From Entophlyctis helioformis (taxonomy: Eukaryota; Chytridiomycota; Chytridiomycetes; Chytridiales; Chytriomycetaceae): 64,000 bases of DNA. This document shows positions 36,107 to 47,573 of the stretch, one piece after another. The position numbers and the translations under genes were made by a program. A model generated the notes under the pieces. That model made no database searches. It saw only the letters and a program-made list of their open reading frames with translations, and was not told the DNA's origin. Location of the stretch: contig JAHLKH010000025.1 of assembly GCA_025526915.1 (NCBI GenBank), positions 62,001 to 126,000 on the forward strand, given 5' to 3'. Every line of letters starts with the position of its first letter. The stretch's first letter is position 1.

Positions 36107-38348
36107 TCAGATCTCGGGCAGCTTGTTGGACCCACGCAGCGTCTCGGGCATGCGCAAAAAGTAGTCGCCGTTCTGTGTAATGTACCGCACCCACGGGAAC
36201 GCCTGGTAGCCGCTCTTGTCCACGACCTTGAGGTACCGCACCTGGATGCCCGACGTGGTAAAGTACGGGATCTCAAACTTGATGGCAATGGGCGGACGCT
36301 TGTCGGGATCATCTGTGGCCGGCCAACCCAAGCACGTGTCAGCCCTCTTGTCGTGACGTCGCATGCCATCGCATGCCATCGCGTCGCATCACACCACCCC
36401 CTCCACGATCAACACGGCACCAAGCCCTACCGTTCTTGACAGACGGCAGTCCAAAGTGCGCGCGGAGCAGAAACTCCTTGCCGCCGGGGAACTGCTTGAT
36501 CTTCCACACAAACGCGTTCTTCTCGGGCAGGTACTCGCAGAACCCGACATTGGTCTTGAAACGCGGCGAGTCGGCGTCTTCCGGCACCGGCACAATAATC
36601 TCGACATTGTTGGCCGTCGAGCGACGCTTGAACTGGGCCTTGGCCTATCCAGCACCACACATGTCAGTATGCCTCACTGCCAGTCACGGCACAGAGCGAC
36701 AGGCAGTGGCCAGACGCACCTTGATCAGAAACTCGATGCGCGAGCCGCTGTGCGACTCGATGATGGCTTCCGTCCATATGAGCGGCTTGACTTCCGTGTT
36801 GAGCGGTACGACATGAGCTCAAACTCGCCGTCGGGCGGGATGAACGAGATGGTGCGATCCGTCTCGAACCGCGCCAGACGCACGCACTGGTGGAACTTGA
36901 CATCCTCCATCTCCACAGCCTTGCCGCGCGTCGCCGCTGTCAGGCCAGCGTCAGTCCATCAGGTCAACCGGCCATCATGGCCTTGGAGGGAATGACCCAG
37001 AAGCAGACACCGTCAAAAGCACCGGCAACGTACTTCTGCCCGTGTTTTCAAACATGACCTTGTCGTTGAGACCCAGACGCACGTCCGGCATGCCGCTCAG
37101 GTAGCACTTCATCTTGACCGCGCCAAGGATCTCGCTGCGCACCACGTTGCCATTCGCGTTGACCTGCCAAGCGCGTGTCAGCACCTTCCTCCATCGTACC
37201 CGTCCGCCAACAGCAAGAGTGACCCACGAGCAGATTGACCGACTCGATGACATCGAGAAACACTTCGTTCTTTCTGTACTTGATGCCCTCTGAGCGCCAC
37301 GACACGGCGTTTGTGACGGCCATGGGCGGCCGTGCCTGTTTCTCGAGCTTGTGGGATTCCTGCGTAATGTACCTGTCGCACCGTGCCATGCACGCAAGTC
37401 AGTCCAGTCAGTCAATCGGCCACTCTTGCCCAGCCTCGCCCAGCCATGCTTCATGCAACCGCCCATGCCACGCCACGCCACAGCACCCACTCTTGCAGGA
37501 TCTTGGACTCGGTCGTCTGCGGGTACCCAAAATCCATCATCTCGTCCAGCAGCTCGTAGATAATGACAAAGTTGTCGCGGATCGACTCTTCCTCGAGCTC
37601 CTTGAAGTACTCGGTGAACACCTCGCAGAGCTTGTGCAGGAACAGCAGGATCGTGGCTGCGTTGGAGTTCTTTTTGGTCATGGCCACCACTGGGAGGGTG
37701 GATTGGGGCCGTGGGTCAGCGAGCAGATCCAGCGAGGGAGCAAGAAGGCAAGAGAGCAAGAAGGCAAGAGAGAGAAGGAGAGCCGTGTAGGATACTGGGA
37801 TACTGGGATACTGGGATACTGGGATGCAGCACGCACAAAAGAGGTTGTTCTGGCGGATGTACAGAAAGTTGATGCCGTCCTCGGTGGCGACGACGGGCGT
37901 GGTGGTCTGCTCCTCCTCGGCCTCGAGGATGAGCGGCATGAACTTTTCAATGGCCGACATGGGGATGTCGCCCCGGTAGTTGCGTGAGATGAGCACCTGG
38001 TTGTAGTTGTATGTGTGGTTGTGGTTGTATGCGTTGTTGTATGTGCTGGGTCAGTCTGCCTGGCACCGCTGCGAGCCAAGGCCAGCCGCCAAGGCCAAGA
38101 CTACCGCCAAGACTGCCGCCAAGATGCTTCACGCCGACAAGGGGGCCGACGGGCTGCTCGTCTGGCTGCTGCACCGCAAGGCGGCAGAGCAGCGCCCGCC
38201 AGCGACAGCACCAGCGACAGGCACGCCTGCTGGCTGCGTCTGCCTGCGCTGGCCTGCACCGGCCACCGCCCCTCGCCGAGCCGTGCCCGCCCGAGCGCAC
38301 ACGCACCTTGCCCTTGAGGTCCAGAATGAACACCGCGCTCGCCACCAT
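36107..38348 (-). CDS. APM1: AP-1 clathrin adaptor complex mu subunit, one frame break
   Basis: Medium chain of the trans-Golgi/endosome AP-1 adaptor, which recognises tyrosine sorting signals. Eight exons are inferred: 38307-38348, 37837-37996, 37491-37689, 37228-37372, 37034-37163, 36720-36936, 36431-36644 and 36107-36312, 437 residues, typical. Seen: longin start MVASAVFILDLKGK, NYRGDIPMSAIEKFMPLILE, TESKILQEYITQE, and the mu-homology domain with VKFHQCVRLARFETDRTISF, RRSTANNVEIIVPVPEDADS and IPYFTTSGIQVRYLKVVDKS, ending GDYFLRMPETL. AP-1 is favoured over AP-2 by the ending and the KILQEYITQE block. One C is missing near 36804: MSYR and LNTEVKPLIWTEAI are in adjacent frames. Intron 2 carries an 8-bp GGATACTG tandem. 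Confidence 0.95.
37790..37826. repeat. 8-bp tandem (GGATACTG) in AP-1 mu intron 2
   Basis: About four and a half perfect copies, preceded by an AAGGCAAGAGAGCAAG repeat. Wholly intronic. Confidence 0.85.
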
Positions 38349-38468
38349 GTTGAATCTTGCGTGTGCTGCTGCTGCTGCTTTGGATGGTGGCGACAACCTT
38401 CAAGCGCTCTTTATTGCGCCATGTGGCCAACCGTCCCCCGCAACCAGCCAACAAACGCACGCCCCCGC

Positions 38469-40528
38469 TCAGGCCTTCTTGGCAGGCATCTTGAAGAAGC
38501 CGCCAGAAAAGTAGCGGCTGTCCTTGGCAGCCGCCGCGTCCTTGGCGCGCTGGGCCGCGACTTCTGGGTTCTCGAGCTCGATGCCCTTGACGGGCGTGAA
38601 CGCGACCGACGACGACAGGCCCGACGTGTTGCTGGACTGGGCCGAAAACGACTTGTGGCGCTTGGACACCGACACTGCATGCATGCATCATGTGTGTGAG
38701 TGCATCCATGTGCGCACACTACAGGCATCGCTGCCGTCGCGCTCACCTTTGACGCGCGTGTCCGCCTGGATGCCGCGCACACGGCCAGGCGTCTTGCCAA
38801 TCATGCCCAGCCCAACCGTGTCTTCGCCAAACCCAATCTCTTCCTCGGCCTCGCCAAACGCCATGCGGTTCTGTGCTTTGCTGAGCTCCGTGTGCGCAAC
38901 GCGCTCCTTGGCTTTGCGGACTCTTCAAACACCGCCCCGCGTCAGTCGTCTCGCGCTACACAGCAGCCGCCAGCCAAACACACCCGCGCCATGAACGCAC
39001 CTCTTGCCTCCACGGCGTTGTCGACGCCCCTCGTCCGGCACGGGCAACGCCTTGGTTCGCTTGCCGGGCGGCGGCTGGACGAGCACCTCGATCTTCTTTT
39101 CAATCTCCTGGCGATACTTGCGGCCGGCCGACCCGTCCACGCACTCTCGTGCGCAGTCAATCCGTGCCGCCAGCGCACATTTTGCCGCCACCAGTCGTGC
39201 CGCCTTGCGTCGCAGGTCTTCGGGCGTCTGCAGCACCAGGTCGCACTGGTACACGAACCCGGCATGCCGGCCCATCCACAGACTGGACATGCCCGTGTTG
39301 GTCTTTTTCTGCGCGCCGAGCACCATGATGTTGCATGCGGGGATCTTGCTGAGCGCCGTCAGGCCGCCGGCGTGGCTCATGACTTTGGCCGCGACGCCAC
39401 TGCCCAGGATGGATGTGAGGTTTGGCGCGATGAAGCCCATTCGCGACTGAACATACTCGATAATCTATCCATCGATCCATCCATCCAGTCAGTCAGTCAG
39501 GTCAATCGCTCGTTGACCCTCGTTAGCAGGCCATACACAGCACAGGTGCAGCTCACCGATCGTTTGGCGGCATCAAGCTCGAGGGCGACATCGCACGCCG
39601 CCACAACGCGGCCGAGCTTCTCTTCCGTCAACGGCACGCCGTTGGTCGTTGTGGCCGTCACCATCACCACCATCACCGTCGCCGACGGCAGGAACGACTT
39701 GAGATCCACCTTGGTCAAGTCTTCTTCGTTACCGACCATCTTGACGGTGCGTGCATAGTCCATTGGGTTGAGGACGAGCGACTCGAGCTCTGGAAACCGC
39801 GGCGCGTAGTGATCGCGAATAAACTGGCCGTGGCATGGTTCAGTTGGCTGCCGATACATGCAGGCATGCAGGCGTATGCACAGGATATAGGATGCACGGG
39901 CCAGCTACCTTGTGAACGAGCAGGATCTCGTTGTCGAGATCGACGGTCAGGTTGTTGGACTGCACAATCACCTGGTACTCGGGATCCTCTTCGACGGGCC
40001 CGGTGTTGTGCTCGGGCAGCCGCTCCTTCTGCATGCACACGTTGATCCTCTGCGTGCGAGCGTGCACATGTCCAGCCATGTCAGTTCCGTGGCTGCCTGC
40101 TCGGCGGTGGCCTCTGGGTGGCCTCGCAGATGCATGCACCGCTGACGCACCTGCAGAACATCGCGCAGCTGCCGGGAGCCAAACACCCGGAGCACGCTGC
40201 GCACGTCGTCGGCGTTGGCGACAGACGACATCAGCGCGGCATGGGCGGCCTGTGCCGCCGCAGTCATCTCCTCGTCGTCGCCGTCGCCGTCGCCGTCGTC
40301 CATGGAATCCAGCTCCAAGTCATCGTCGTCATTGTCGTCGCCGTTGCCGTTGTCGTTGTCGCCGTTGGCCTCGCTGCTGCTGCGCTTGCGGGCCGTGCCG
40401 CTGGCGTGCTTGCTGTGCGTGCCGGCGTAGCTGCCCGCGTAGCTGCCGGCGCCGGCCGTCGCAGCGGCGGGGTCTGTGTCGTCGAAGCCGTCAAGCTCGT
40501 CCAAGTCGGCCAGCAGATCTTCGTCCAT
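38469..40528 (-). CDS. PRP31: U4/U6 snRNP splicing factor Prp31
   Basis: Binds the U4 5' stem-loop with Snu13 and bridges U4/U6 to U5. Six exons are inferred: 40151-40528, 39909-40049, 39557-39823, 39001-39464, 38747-38922 and 38469-38674, 543 residues. Seen: acidic N-terminus beginning MDEDLLADLDELDGFDD, DPEYQVIVQSNNLTVDLDNE, FIRDHYAPRFPELESLVLNP, NOP domain YVQSRMGFIAPNLTSILGSG and HAGGLTALSKIPACNIMVLG, the LRRKAARLVAAKCALAARID helix, and the C-terminal SSSVAFTPVKGIELENP. A longer ATG 27 bases upstream (40555) is possible, but MDEDLLADL resembles the usual start. Divergent from the orphan gene at 40576 with 47 bp between ATGs. Confidence 0.96.
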
Positions 40529-40575
40529 TCGCTGTGATCTTGGTGCAGTTGGCAAGCGACACTCTGCACGACCTC

Positions 40576-43500
40576 ATGGCAGGCCCGATGCACCTGGAGC
40601 GGCTGGCCAGCGCCGCCGAGAGCGTGGCCAAGATTGTGGCCTCGGCGCTGGCAGCAGCAGCCTCAGCATCAGCAGCAGCAGCAGCAGCCACTTCCACGAC
40701 GGCGGCATCTGCGACGACGACGCCTACAACGACGACGCCGACGGCGCCTTTGCCCAACATCGCGGGTCGCAGCAGCGGGCTGCAGCCAGACGCCATCCGC
40801 TCGCTGGCGGCAGCTGCGCCGGGTGCGTTTGCCGCCTGGGACGGCACCGCGGCGGCCATTGCCCGCGCGGCCGTGGAGCCCAAGCTGTGCTCCGAGTCGA
40901 CCAACGAGCAGAGCGAGGGCGTGCTGCTCCTGGTCGAACTCATCCGCCTCGTCATGGCCGCGCTCGCCGCCGTGGCCGTCAATGCGGCCGTTCCCGTGCT
41001 GGACGCGGCTGGCCAGCCCACGCCGTCTGCGGCCGGGCCAGACCCGATCCCCGCAGCCGAGCGTGCCGATCCGGCCGCCAACGCCGCCGCCGAGCATTCC
41101 AGCGACGTTGCCGGCCTCCTGCGTGCCCTCGCCCTCCTGTGCAGCACCGGGTTCCGCCATCTGAGTCCGCTGGATCTCATTCTGCCCGCACGCTCGGACC
41201 ATCAGCGCGTCGTGTCTGCTGGCACCAGCAGCAGCAATGGTGCTGATGCCGCCGCCGCCACCGCTGCTGCTGTCGAGCCGTTCCTGCGGTCCGACGGCGG
41301 CCTGCTGCCCTACAAGGCGTGGCTCGGCGCCATCGAACGCACCGTCGTTGCCAGCATGGATCTCATCCTGACGCTTGCCGCCTGGGCACGCGACCAGAAC
41401 GCCAAGACACGCTCGCCGAACCAAGGGCTCGCCGCCCCCTCTCAATCACCTGCCCTTGAACATGCCCTTGAACCAGCCCTTGAACCCGGCTCGCCCGATC
41501 CGCTCGCGCTGGTTGCCGTCTTCTGTCTCATCAACTCGGCCATGCGGCATCCCATCACGACGCCGTGCGAAACGTTTCTTGTGGCAGAGTGCTCGGCCGC
41601 AGAGAGCAAGCTCAATGCAGCCATCTACAAGGATCCCCGCGTGTCGCAACTCATGGTCTTCCCGGTCGCGTTCGTTGCAAGCAACGTTGCCGGCATGCCG
41701 TCTTCCAAGCCTGTTGCTGCCGTCGACCTGAGCATCGCTCTCAAGGTAAATCCACCATGCCCGCTCACTCCTGTGTCCAAGTCGAGGGCTTTGTCTGATC
41801 TTGACGGTGCGTTGAAGGCTTTAAACATGTCGCCACAAGACCGTGACACGCTGCGGCGCGGACTGCTGAGCAAGGGTCCCCACATGCTGGCCACTGCCAG
41901 CCAGATGGACGCATGGCGTAGATTGCTGCTCAGCTACGATCTTTCCTCTCAAGACTCCACCACCAGCTCCGAACAGTCGCCCGTCCCAGCTGCACCGCCC
42001 AAGATGCGCGCGTCATGCTTTGCACGCGACCTGCTCTTTGTGGACTTTGTCTTTTCGCAGCAGTGCAGTGTCGAGCTCGCCATCTCGCCGTCCAAGCAGC
42101 CGTATTTCATCAAGCACGCGATCGCGCAGAACCACACGTCCAATGACCACATGGGATACATCAACGGCGTTGCGCGTCGGTTCCTGTTGCAGGCAGCCAC
42201 AGACCCCGCTCGTTTGTTTGCCGCCAAGCTCGCTGCCGCGTGTCTGGTGTTCCAAGAAAGTCTGGCATCCTACAGCCATCCCTCGTGCTGCACGTCACAG
42301 CGGATTGATCATATTTTGCGGCTTGCACAGCGGCACCAGGGACTCGGCCACGTGTCGACACCCGCATCCCTGTTCCTTGGGGCGTGTGCGGATCTCCAAG
42401 AGTCGCCAAAGTTGCTGCCGGACCGTGTGCCTGACCTCCACAGGGCCGCAGTCTCGTTTGTAGCCACTGCGATGCAGACTCCCACGGATGCTGCTGCTGT
42501 GTTTGCAGCGATCTCCCCCGCGCTGTGGCTTCAGCTTCGCAGCCAGTTTGTCGCGGCCAAGACGTCTGGCACTCCCACGCTCCTGATGCTGATCTACTCG
42601 GCGGCTGTTGCACTGGATGCGTCTGCCAACGCGGCGCTCAAGTCCGAGGCTGACCACGAGGATGTCGACATGGACGGCGCGAGCCTGCCGTCACTCGGCA
42701 TCACCTGGCATGCGTTCATTGTTCGCGCTCATCTGCCTGCGCTGTTTGTCCATGTTTACACGAGCCTGGTCAAGAGGGCAACGCCTGACTCGCGCGATGC
42801 GCGTATCCGCATGCTGCAGGCACTCGACCTCGACCTCCGATCACCTGTCGTCAAGACACGCATACTGGCGACCGAGAGTTTCGCTGTAGCCTCCACTGCT
42901 ATGCTGCATGGCGTCACATCCGTCCTTGCTTGTATCCAGCCCACTGTCACCACCGATCTCACTGCCGACGATCTCAGTCTCGCGTACCTCGACCTTACAG
43001 ACCTGGCGTTTGAGGGCCGCGACACGCTGTTTACAGTCAACCATGCCATCCACGCGGCAGTCATGTCAGGCGGCCCGCCACAGGTCGACGATGCCACGGA
43101 TGCGGATGGCGAGGACGACCGCGAGGTTGGCGAGATCGAAGACGGGTATGCGGCGATCGAGGTGTCGCAGCTCATGACGGCCCAGGCACTCTACGCCGAC
43201 CCGGTGCGGCCAGACGCGCACGCCATCGACCTGTCGCTCAAGCGCAAACGGCAAGAGTCGTTTATCGCGGATTTAGAGTCATATGCTGCGGATGATGATG
43301 CCGCCCAGGGAGGCTCGCGGGGCGGCCAGCCGCCTGCTGCCAAACGCAGTAAACCGACCTTGACGGTTGCAGCGCCAGCGACCGCGGCACCCAACGTGTT
43401 GCTGGTCGACGGCATCCTTGACACGCCGCCTGCGCTATTGGCGCGCCGGCAGGAGGCACTCGGACGGCTCTTGGACACGTGGAACAGTCTGCGTGTTCCC

Positions 43501-46348
43501 TGTCGCACGCCACGCTCCGCGAAGCCCTCAAAGACCTGCTGGATGTGTGGTACCCGACCGAGACGAAACGCATGCTCGACTACGTGCTGGCGGCGTTTGT
43601 CGACATGCATGCGTGGATCCTGCCCGACTTTATTGCCCTCTTGCCGTTTGATGGCAAGGCCGGTGGCCATCACGCCAAAGACGCAGGCGGCGTGCGCGGG
43701 AAAGGGAAAGAGATGCAGTACAACCGTCGCGCAGCACCTTTCTACGCTGTGCTGGGTCTCTTGGGCGAGTCGGGCCGGCCGGCGTCCAACAAGACCGACG
43801 GCATTGCGGATTCGCGAGCTGCGGCTGCACCCCTGCCGGCCGACACAGCCGACGCCTCGACCGCCATGCACATTCTCCGTCTGATCACCAACCGTGTCCT
43901 CGAAGGCTCCATCTTTGGCAAAATCAACCCGCTCATGGGCTTCCTCGTCGACGGCCTCTTGTCATCACCCGAGCCCCGCGTCGTTGCCTATTTCACCAAC
44001 CTTGTCGCCTCGCTCGACAGCGCGCTCGCCAAACCCGACAAACCGCGCGCGACGCGTCTCATGGGCATGCTCGCCGCGCTGCTGGCCGTGTGGTTCAAGC
44101 CCGACGCCCGCCCCGCCCTCATCGCCGCGCGACTCCTTCTCTTTGACGACCCGCGTCTCACCCCGCCGGTGCTCGTGTCGCCCCGCACGGCCAAGCTCAC
44201 GACCGGCCTCGTCGACGCGCTGTCGACCTACCTCGCGTCGTCGGGCGGTGACCGCCGTGACCGTGGTCTCGTCATCCAAGTACTGCTGACGATCCCGCCG
44301 CTGCCCGCGTCGTCGGCACATGTGCAGACCATGGTGCGCAAGATGTTCCGCGGTGCGTGCGATGCCCTGCATCCGGACGCGTTGTTTGACCTGTGGCTGG
44401 CGCCGATTCTGGACGCGGTGCTGGATGTTGGCGGAGTGCGCGACGACCATGGTGCGAGTGGCGCGAGTGGCGTGATGCACACGCCGGCTGAGAAGCTGTT
44501 TCGCCTCGTCGTTCGCCGGCCGAGTTCCTAAAGGTCTTTGGACAGAGTGGCGGCGGCGGTGGCGGTGGTGGTGGTGGTGGTGGTGCAGGGAATGGCGACG
44601 CGGGAGGCGTGCTGCCTGTATCGACGGGCATGAGTGGCCTACTCGCCGACTGGCTGTATGTGCTGTCCGAGTACGAGCACCATCCCAACCTGCGATCCGT
44701 GCTCGGGGTGTGGCACGCAGCGTGGGCAGACGGACAGTGCGCCCCTCATGCTGCGTTGCTGGCACAGCATTATTCGCCGTGGCTGGCCGAGCCGGTGGCT
44801 GCCTTTATTGCGCAGCAGGTGCCGCACATGCTACGCGGTGTCAAGGGGGCTGCCGGTGCTCCCGTCGGCTCGTCTGGCGGAAGCGGTGGCAGCGGCGGTG
44901 GGGCCAAGACTGTGCTCGCCGTGTTTGCCGAGCAGGCGTTTGCGATGCGGCCTGTGCCGATGCCTGGCGGTGGCAGTGGCGGTGCCAGCGGCGGCGGTGC
45001 CACGACGATGGTGGATCGCGGCTACGAGATGCTGACTGCACTGGACGGGTCGCTTGGCGAGCACGGCGGCAGCCACGACTGTGGCTCTGCGTTGCACGAC
45101 GTGGTTGTGCAGGTGCTTAGTGAGGCGCAGATGCAGCAGGCAGAAGGAGGCATTCCTGCGGCGCGGCACCGCAAGCCGTGGACGCAGACCGTCAGTCTTG
45201 TTGTCAAGATCCTGCAGCACTGGCTGGACATTGGCCAGACGGCCTTTGTCGTCGACATCCTCTCGTCCACGACTGTGGCAGACGCGCTTGTCGGGTGTGT
45301 TGGCGACTTGCGCGACCCTGACGATGCCGAGCGGCTGTTTGGCCTGCTCGGTTCGGTGTACGCGCGTCTGGATCACGCCTCGGCCCATGGATCGCAGCAG
45401 GCCGACAAGCAGCTGTCGGCCCCACGCAGGCGTCTTGTGGTTTCGCACACGCACGCCTGGAAGAACCACCTGCCGCGTATTCTAGACGATGTCGCTGACG
45501 CCAAGGTCCTGGGACTCGTCGCCACCGCCCTCCTCGCCGTGATATCGACCATGGCCCCTGCCAAACGGACGGCTTTCATCGAGTTTGTTGTGCATGTTCT
45601 CGGGTCCGTCATCTCGCGCTCGTTTGCCCAGCCATCCGAGCTGCGCTTCGACACGGCCGTCCGTCTTCTCTCGTCGCTCCTCGACACCTGGCCGTGCGCC
45701 CCCGTCTACAGGTGCATGTACGCCGTTCTTTCTCGGCACTGTTCCGCGCTCCTCCTGTCGGCGCGGTCCGCGTCGGCTGTTTCCTTGCAAGCAACCGAGG
45801 CCATGCAGACCCGGCTGCTGGGTCTAGTGCCGCGGCTGCTGCAGTCGACGCGCGTCCCGCTCGATGCCGACCTGCTGCTCGGCATCCTCGACATGCTGCG
45901 GTCAGCCAGCGGCCACGACACGGCGTCTGCACTCCGCAAAGCGGTGCTGGATATCGTCCAAGAGTGCTGCACTCTGCGGATCAACCGCGGCGAGGTGGTC
46001 TGCGGCATCGAATGTGTGCTGCACGCGCTCACGGGCGGCGACCACGACGTGCACCAACGCGGCGTGGCGATTCTCCGGATGGTGAGAGACTGGGTGGCGG
46101 CGGGCGAGACTGGCGCGGCGGGCGGCGCGGCTGGTGCCGACAAGGGCGACAGCAGTGGAGTGGACGCCGAGTGGAGTGCCGTGGCTAGGAGGGCGGCTGG
46201 GGAGCTGGACGCACGGCTGCGGATGACGGTCGAGAGGTTTGACACGGTGCTGGCGAGTGGGCTGGGCCGGCTGTCTGCACAGAGCACGCTGGTGGGCGAG
46301 CGAGCATTCCTGCGGATTGCACAGAGCCACATCTGCGGTGCACGGTGA
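40576..46348 (+). CDS. Large intronless protein of unknown family (about 1,920 codons), two frame breaks
   Basis: One uninterrupted coding region apart from two single-base breaks, near 43497-43501 and 44514-44522. Restoring one base at each gives continuous ordinary protein text (for example LSHATLREALKDLLDVWYPT, then AEFLKVFGQS). The product is mainly alpha-helical and Ala/Leu-rich, suggesting HEAT-like repeats. Features in order: Ala/Thr low-complexity stretch (residues 30-75), helical body, acidic DVDMDGAS, an acidic DREVGEIEDGYAAIE segment followed by a basic SLKRKRQESF (possible NLS), a Gly run near 44555-44590, and further helices to the end. No catalytic motif or family signature was recognised. 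Large nuclear scaffolds such as Integrator, THO or Mediator subunits were considered but not supported. The start (MAGPMHLERL) is the first ATG after the PRP31 spacer. The lack of introns is unusual here. Confidence 0.8.
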
Positions 46349-46496
46349 CGTCTGATGCGCGCAGATGGAACGACGGGATGCCGGCACGAATAAAGGGACG
46401 CCGAGTAGTGAGTGAGTGAGGAAAAGTGAAGGCAAGGTGTGCTGTATTCAGAAGGAATGTAAAACAGGGTGAGACACAGTGAGCAGGTGGGTGTTT

Positions 46497-47472
46497 TTAC
46501 AGGGAGCCAGACGCGCCAAATCCCCAGCGATGATCGACATTGAGTCCGCGCTGGTCAGCGGACGCCAGCAGCTCGGTCATGCCGAGCAGGTAGCGCGACA
46601 GCTGGCGCGACAGCTCGACGGTGCGGCTCCTGTTGGCCGCCTCGAAGCTGCCAATGACCTCAAAGATGCTCTGCACGTTGTTGGACGCGCTGGCGGGGTC
46701 GTGCAGGTACACGGTGTCAAAGACGACGCGCTCGTTGCGGGCAAAGAAGGCGGAGGCTGCGGCGGCGTCTGCAAAGTCAGGGATGGTCTGGCTGCGCGCG
46801 TAGATGAGGATGACGCGGAGGGTGTAGGACGCGTCGCTGGGCGGGAGTTCTGGCAGGCTGGCACGGCGATCAGCGAGGTGCGTGTGTGCGTGTGTGTGAA
46901 GGTGTGCACGGCCACTACTGCGACGACTCACATGAGGTTGATGAGCGAGTGAGCGTCCCACGCGGCGTAGCTTGTGTCGTGGAAGGCGATGCGGTCGATG
47001 GCAGCCAGGGCCGCGTCGGTGCTGGGCGACAGGCGGTGGTGCCACGCCGTGGTGTCGGTGAGCAGACACACGCCAAACTGGAGCAGTGGCAGGCGCGGGC
47101 TGTCAGTGGCTGCAGCAGCATGCGTGGGCTGCATGTGGTGGTGGTGGTGGTGGTGGTGCCCACCTCGTGCGCCTTGTTGAGCAGGTGCTTCATGTGCACA
47201 AAGCGCTTGAGCAGGCGCTTGGTCGAGTCGAGGCGTGTGCTGCGCGAGCGTGTGCGTGAGTGAGACGTGAGACGTGTGCGTGAGACACACGCAGACAGAC
47301 ACACGCAGACAGACGCACTAGAACTGCTGCCCGTGCTTGATGAGCTCACAGCCGGCCTCGCGGCCCACGTCGACGGCAAACAGCTGCGGTGGCGGCCAGT
47401 CGCACGGTCAGTCTCGGCGGTGTCTCACGGCCGTGTCTCACGGCGGCAGCCACTCACGATCTTCTCGGGCAT
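46497..47472 (-). CDS. BABAM1/MERIT40-like subunit of BRCC36 deubiquitinase complexes
   Basis: Scaffold subunit with a degenerate von Willebrand A fold that holds together the BRCA1-A (nuclear) and BRISC (cytoplasmic) K63-deubiquitinase complexes. Five exons are inferred: 47458-47472, 47319-47383, 47164-47239, 46932-47077 and 46497-46857, 220 residues. Seen: [15 protein letters not shown] (strand 1 with a degenerate metal-site Asp), [20 protein letters not shown], the strand-loop [39 protein letters not shown] and [20 protein letters not shown]. These follow the order in animal BABAM1, recalled from memory. Phases match at all junctions. The alternative acceptor at the 46857 junction was chosen because it keeps the conserved LPELPPS frame. 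No BRCC36, ABRAXAS or BRE gene is in the window. Confidence 0.75.
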
Positions 47473-47573
47473 CTCAACAGCAGCGACAGCAGCAACAGCA
47501 ACAGCAACAGCTCGCACGCCTGTCTCACGCCTGTCTCACGCACGTCGCACACACGCACACACGCACAGCAGCC

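Noticed and set aside
39931..40575. N-terminal extension of the large plus-strand orphan ORF
   Set aside because: It overlaps PRP31 exons antisense; the first ATG past the PRP31 start at 40576 is the sensible beginning.
40576..46348. Assignment of the large orphan to Symplekin, Integrator 1, THO2 or Mediator
   Set aside because: None of the signature blocks I can recall for these families could be found; left as unknown.
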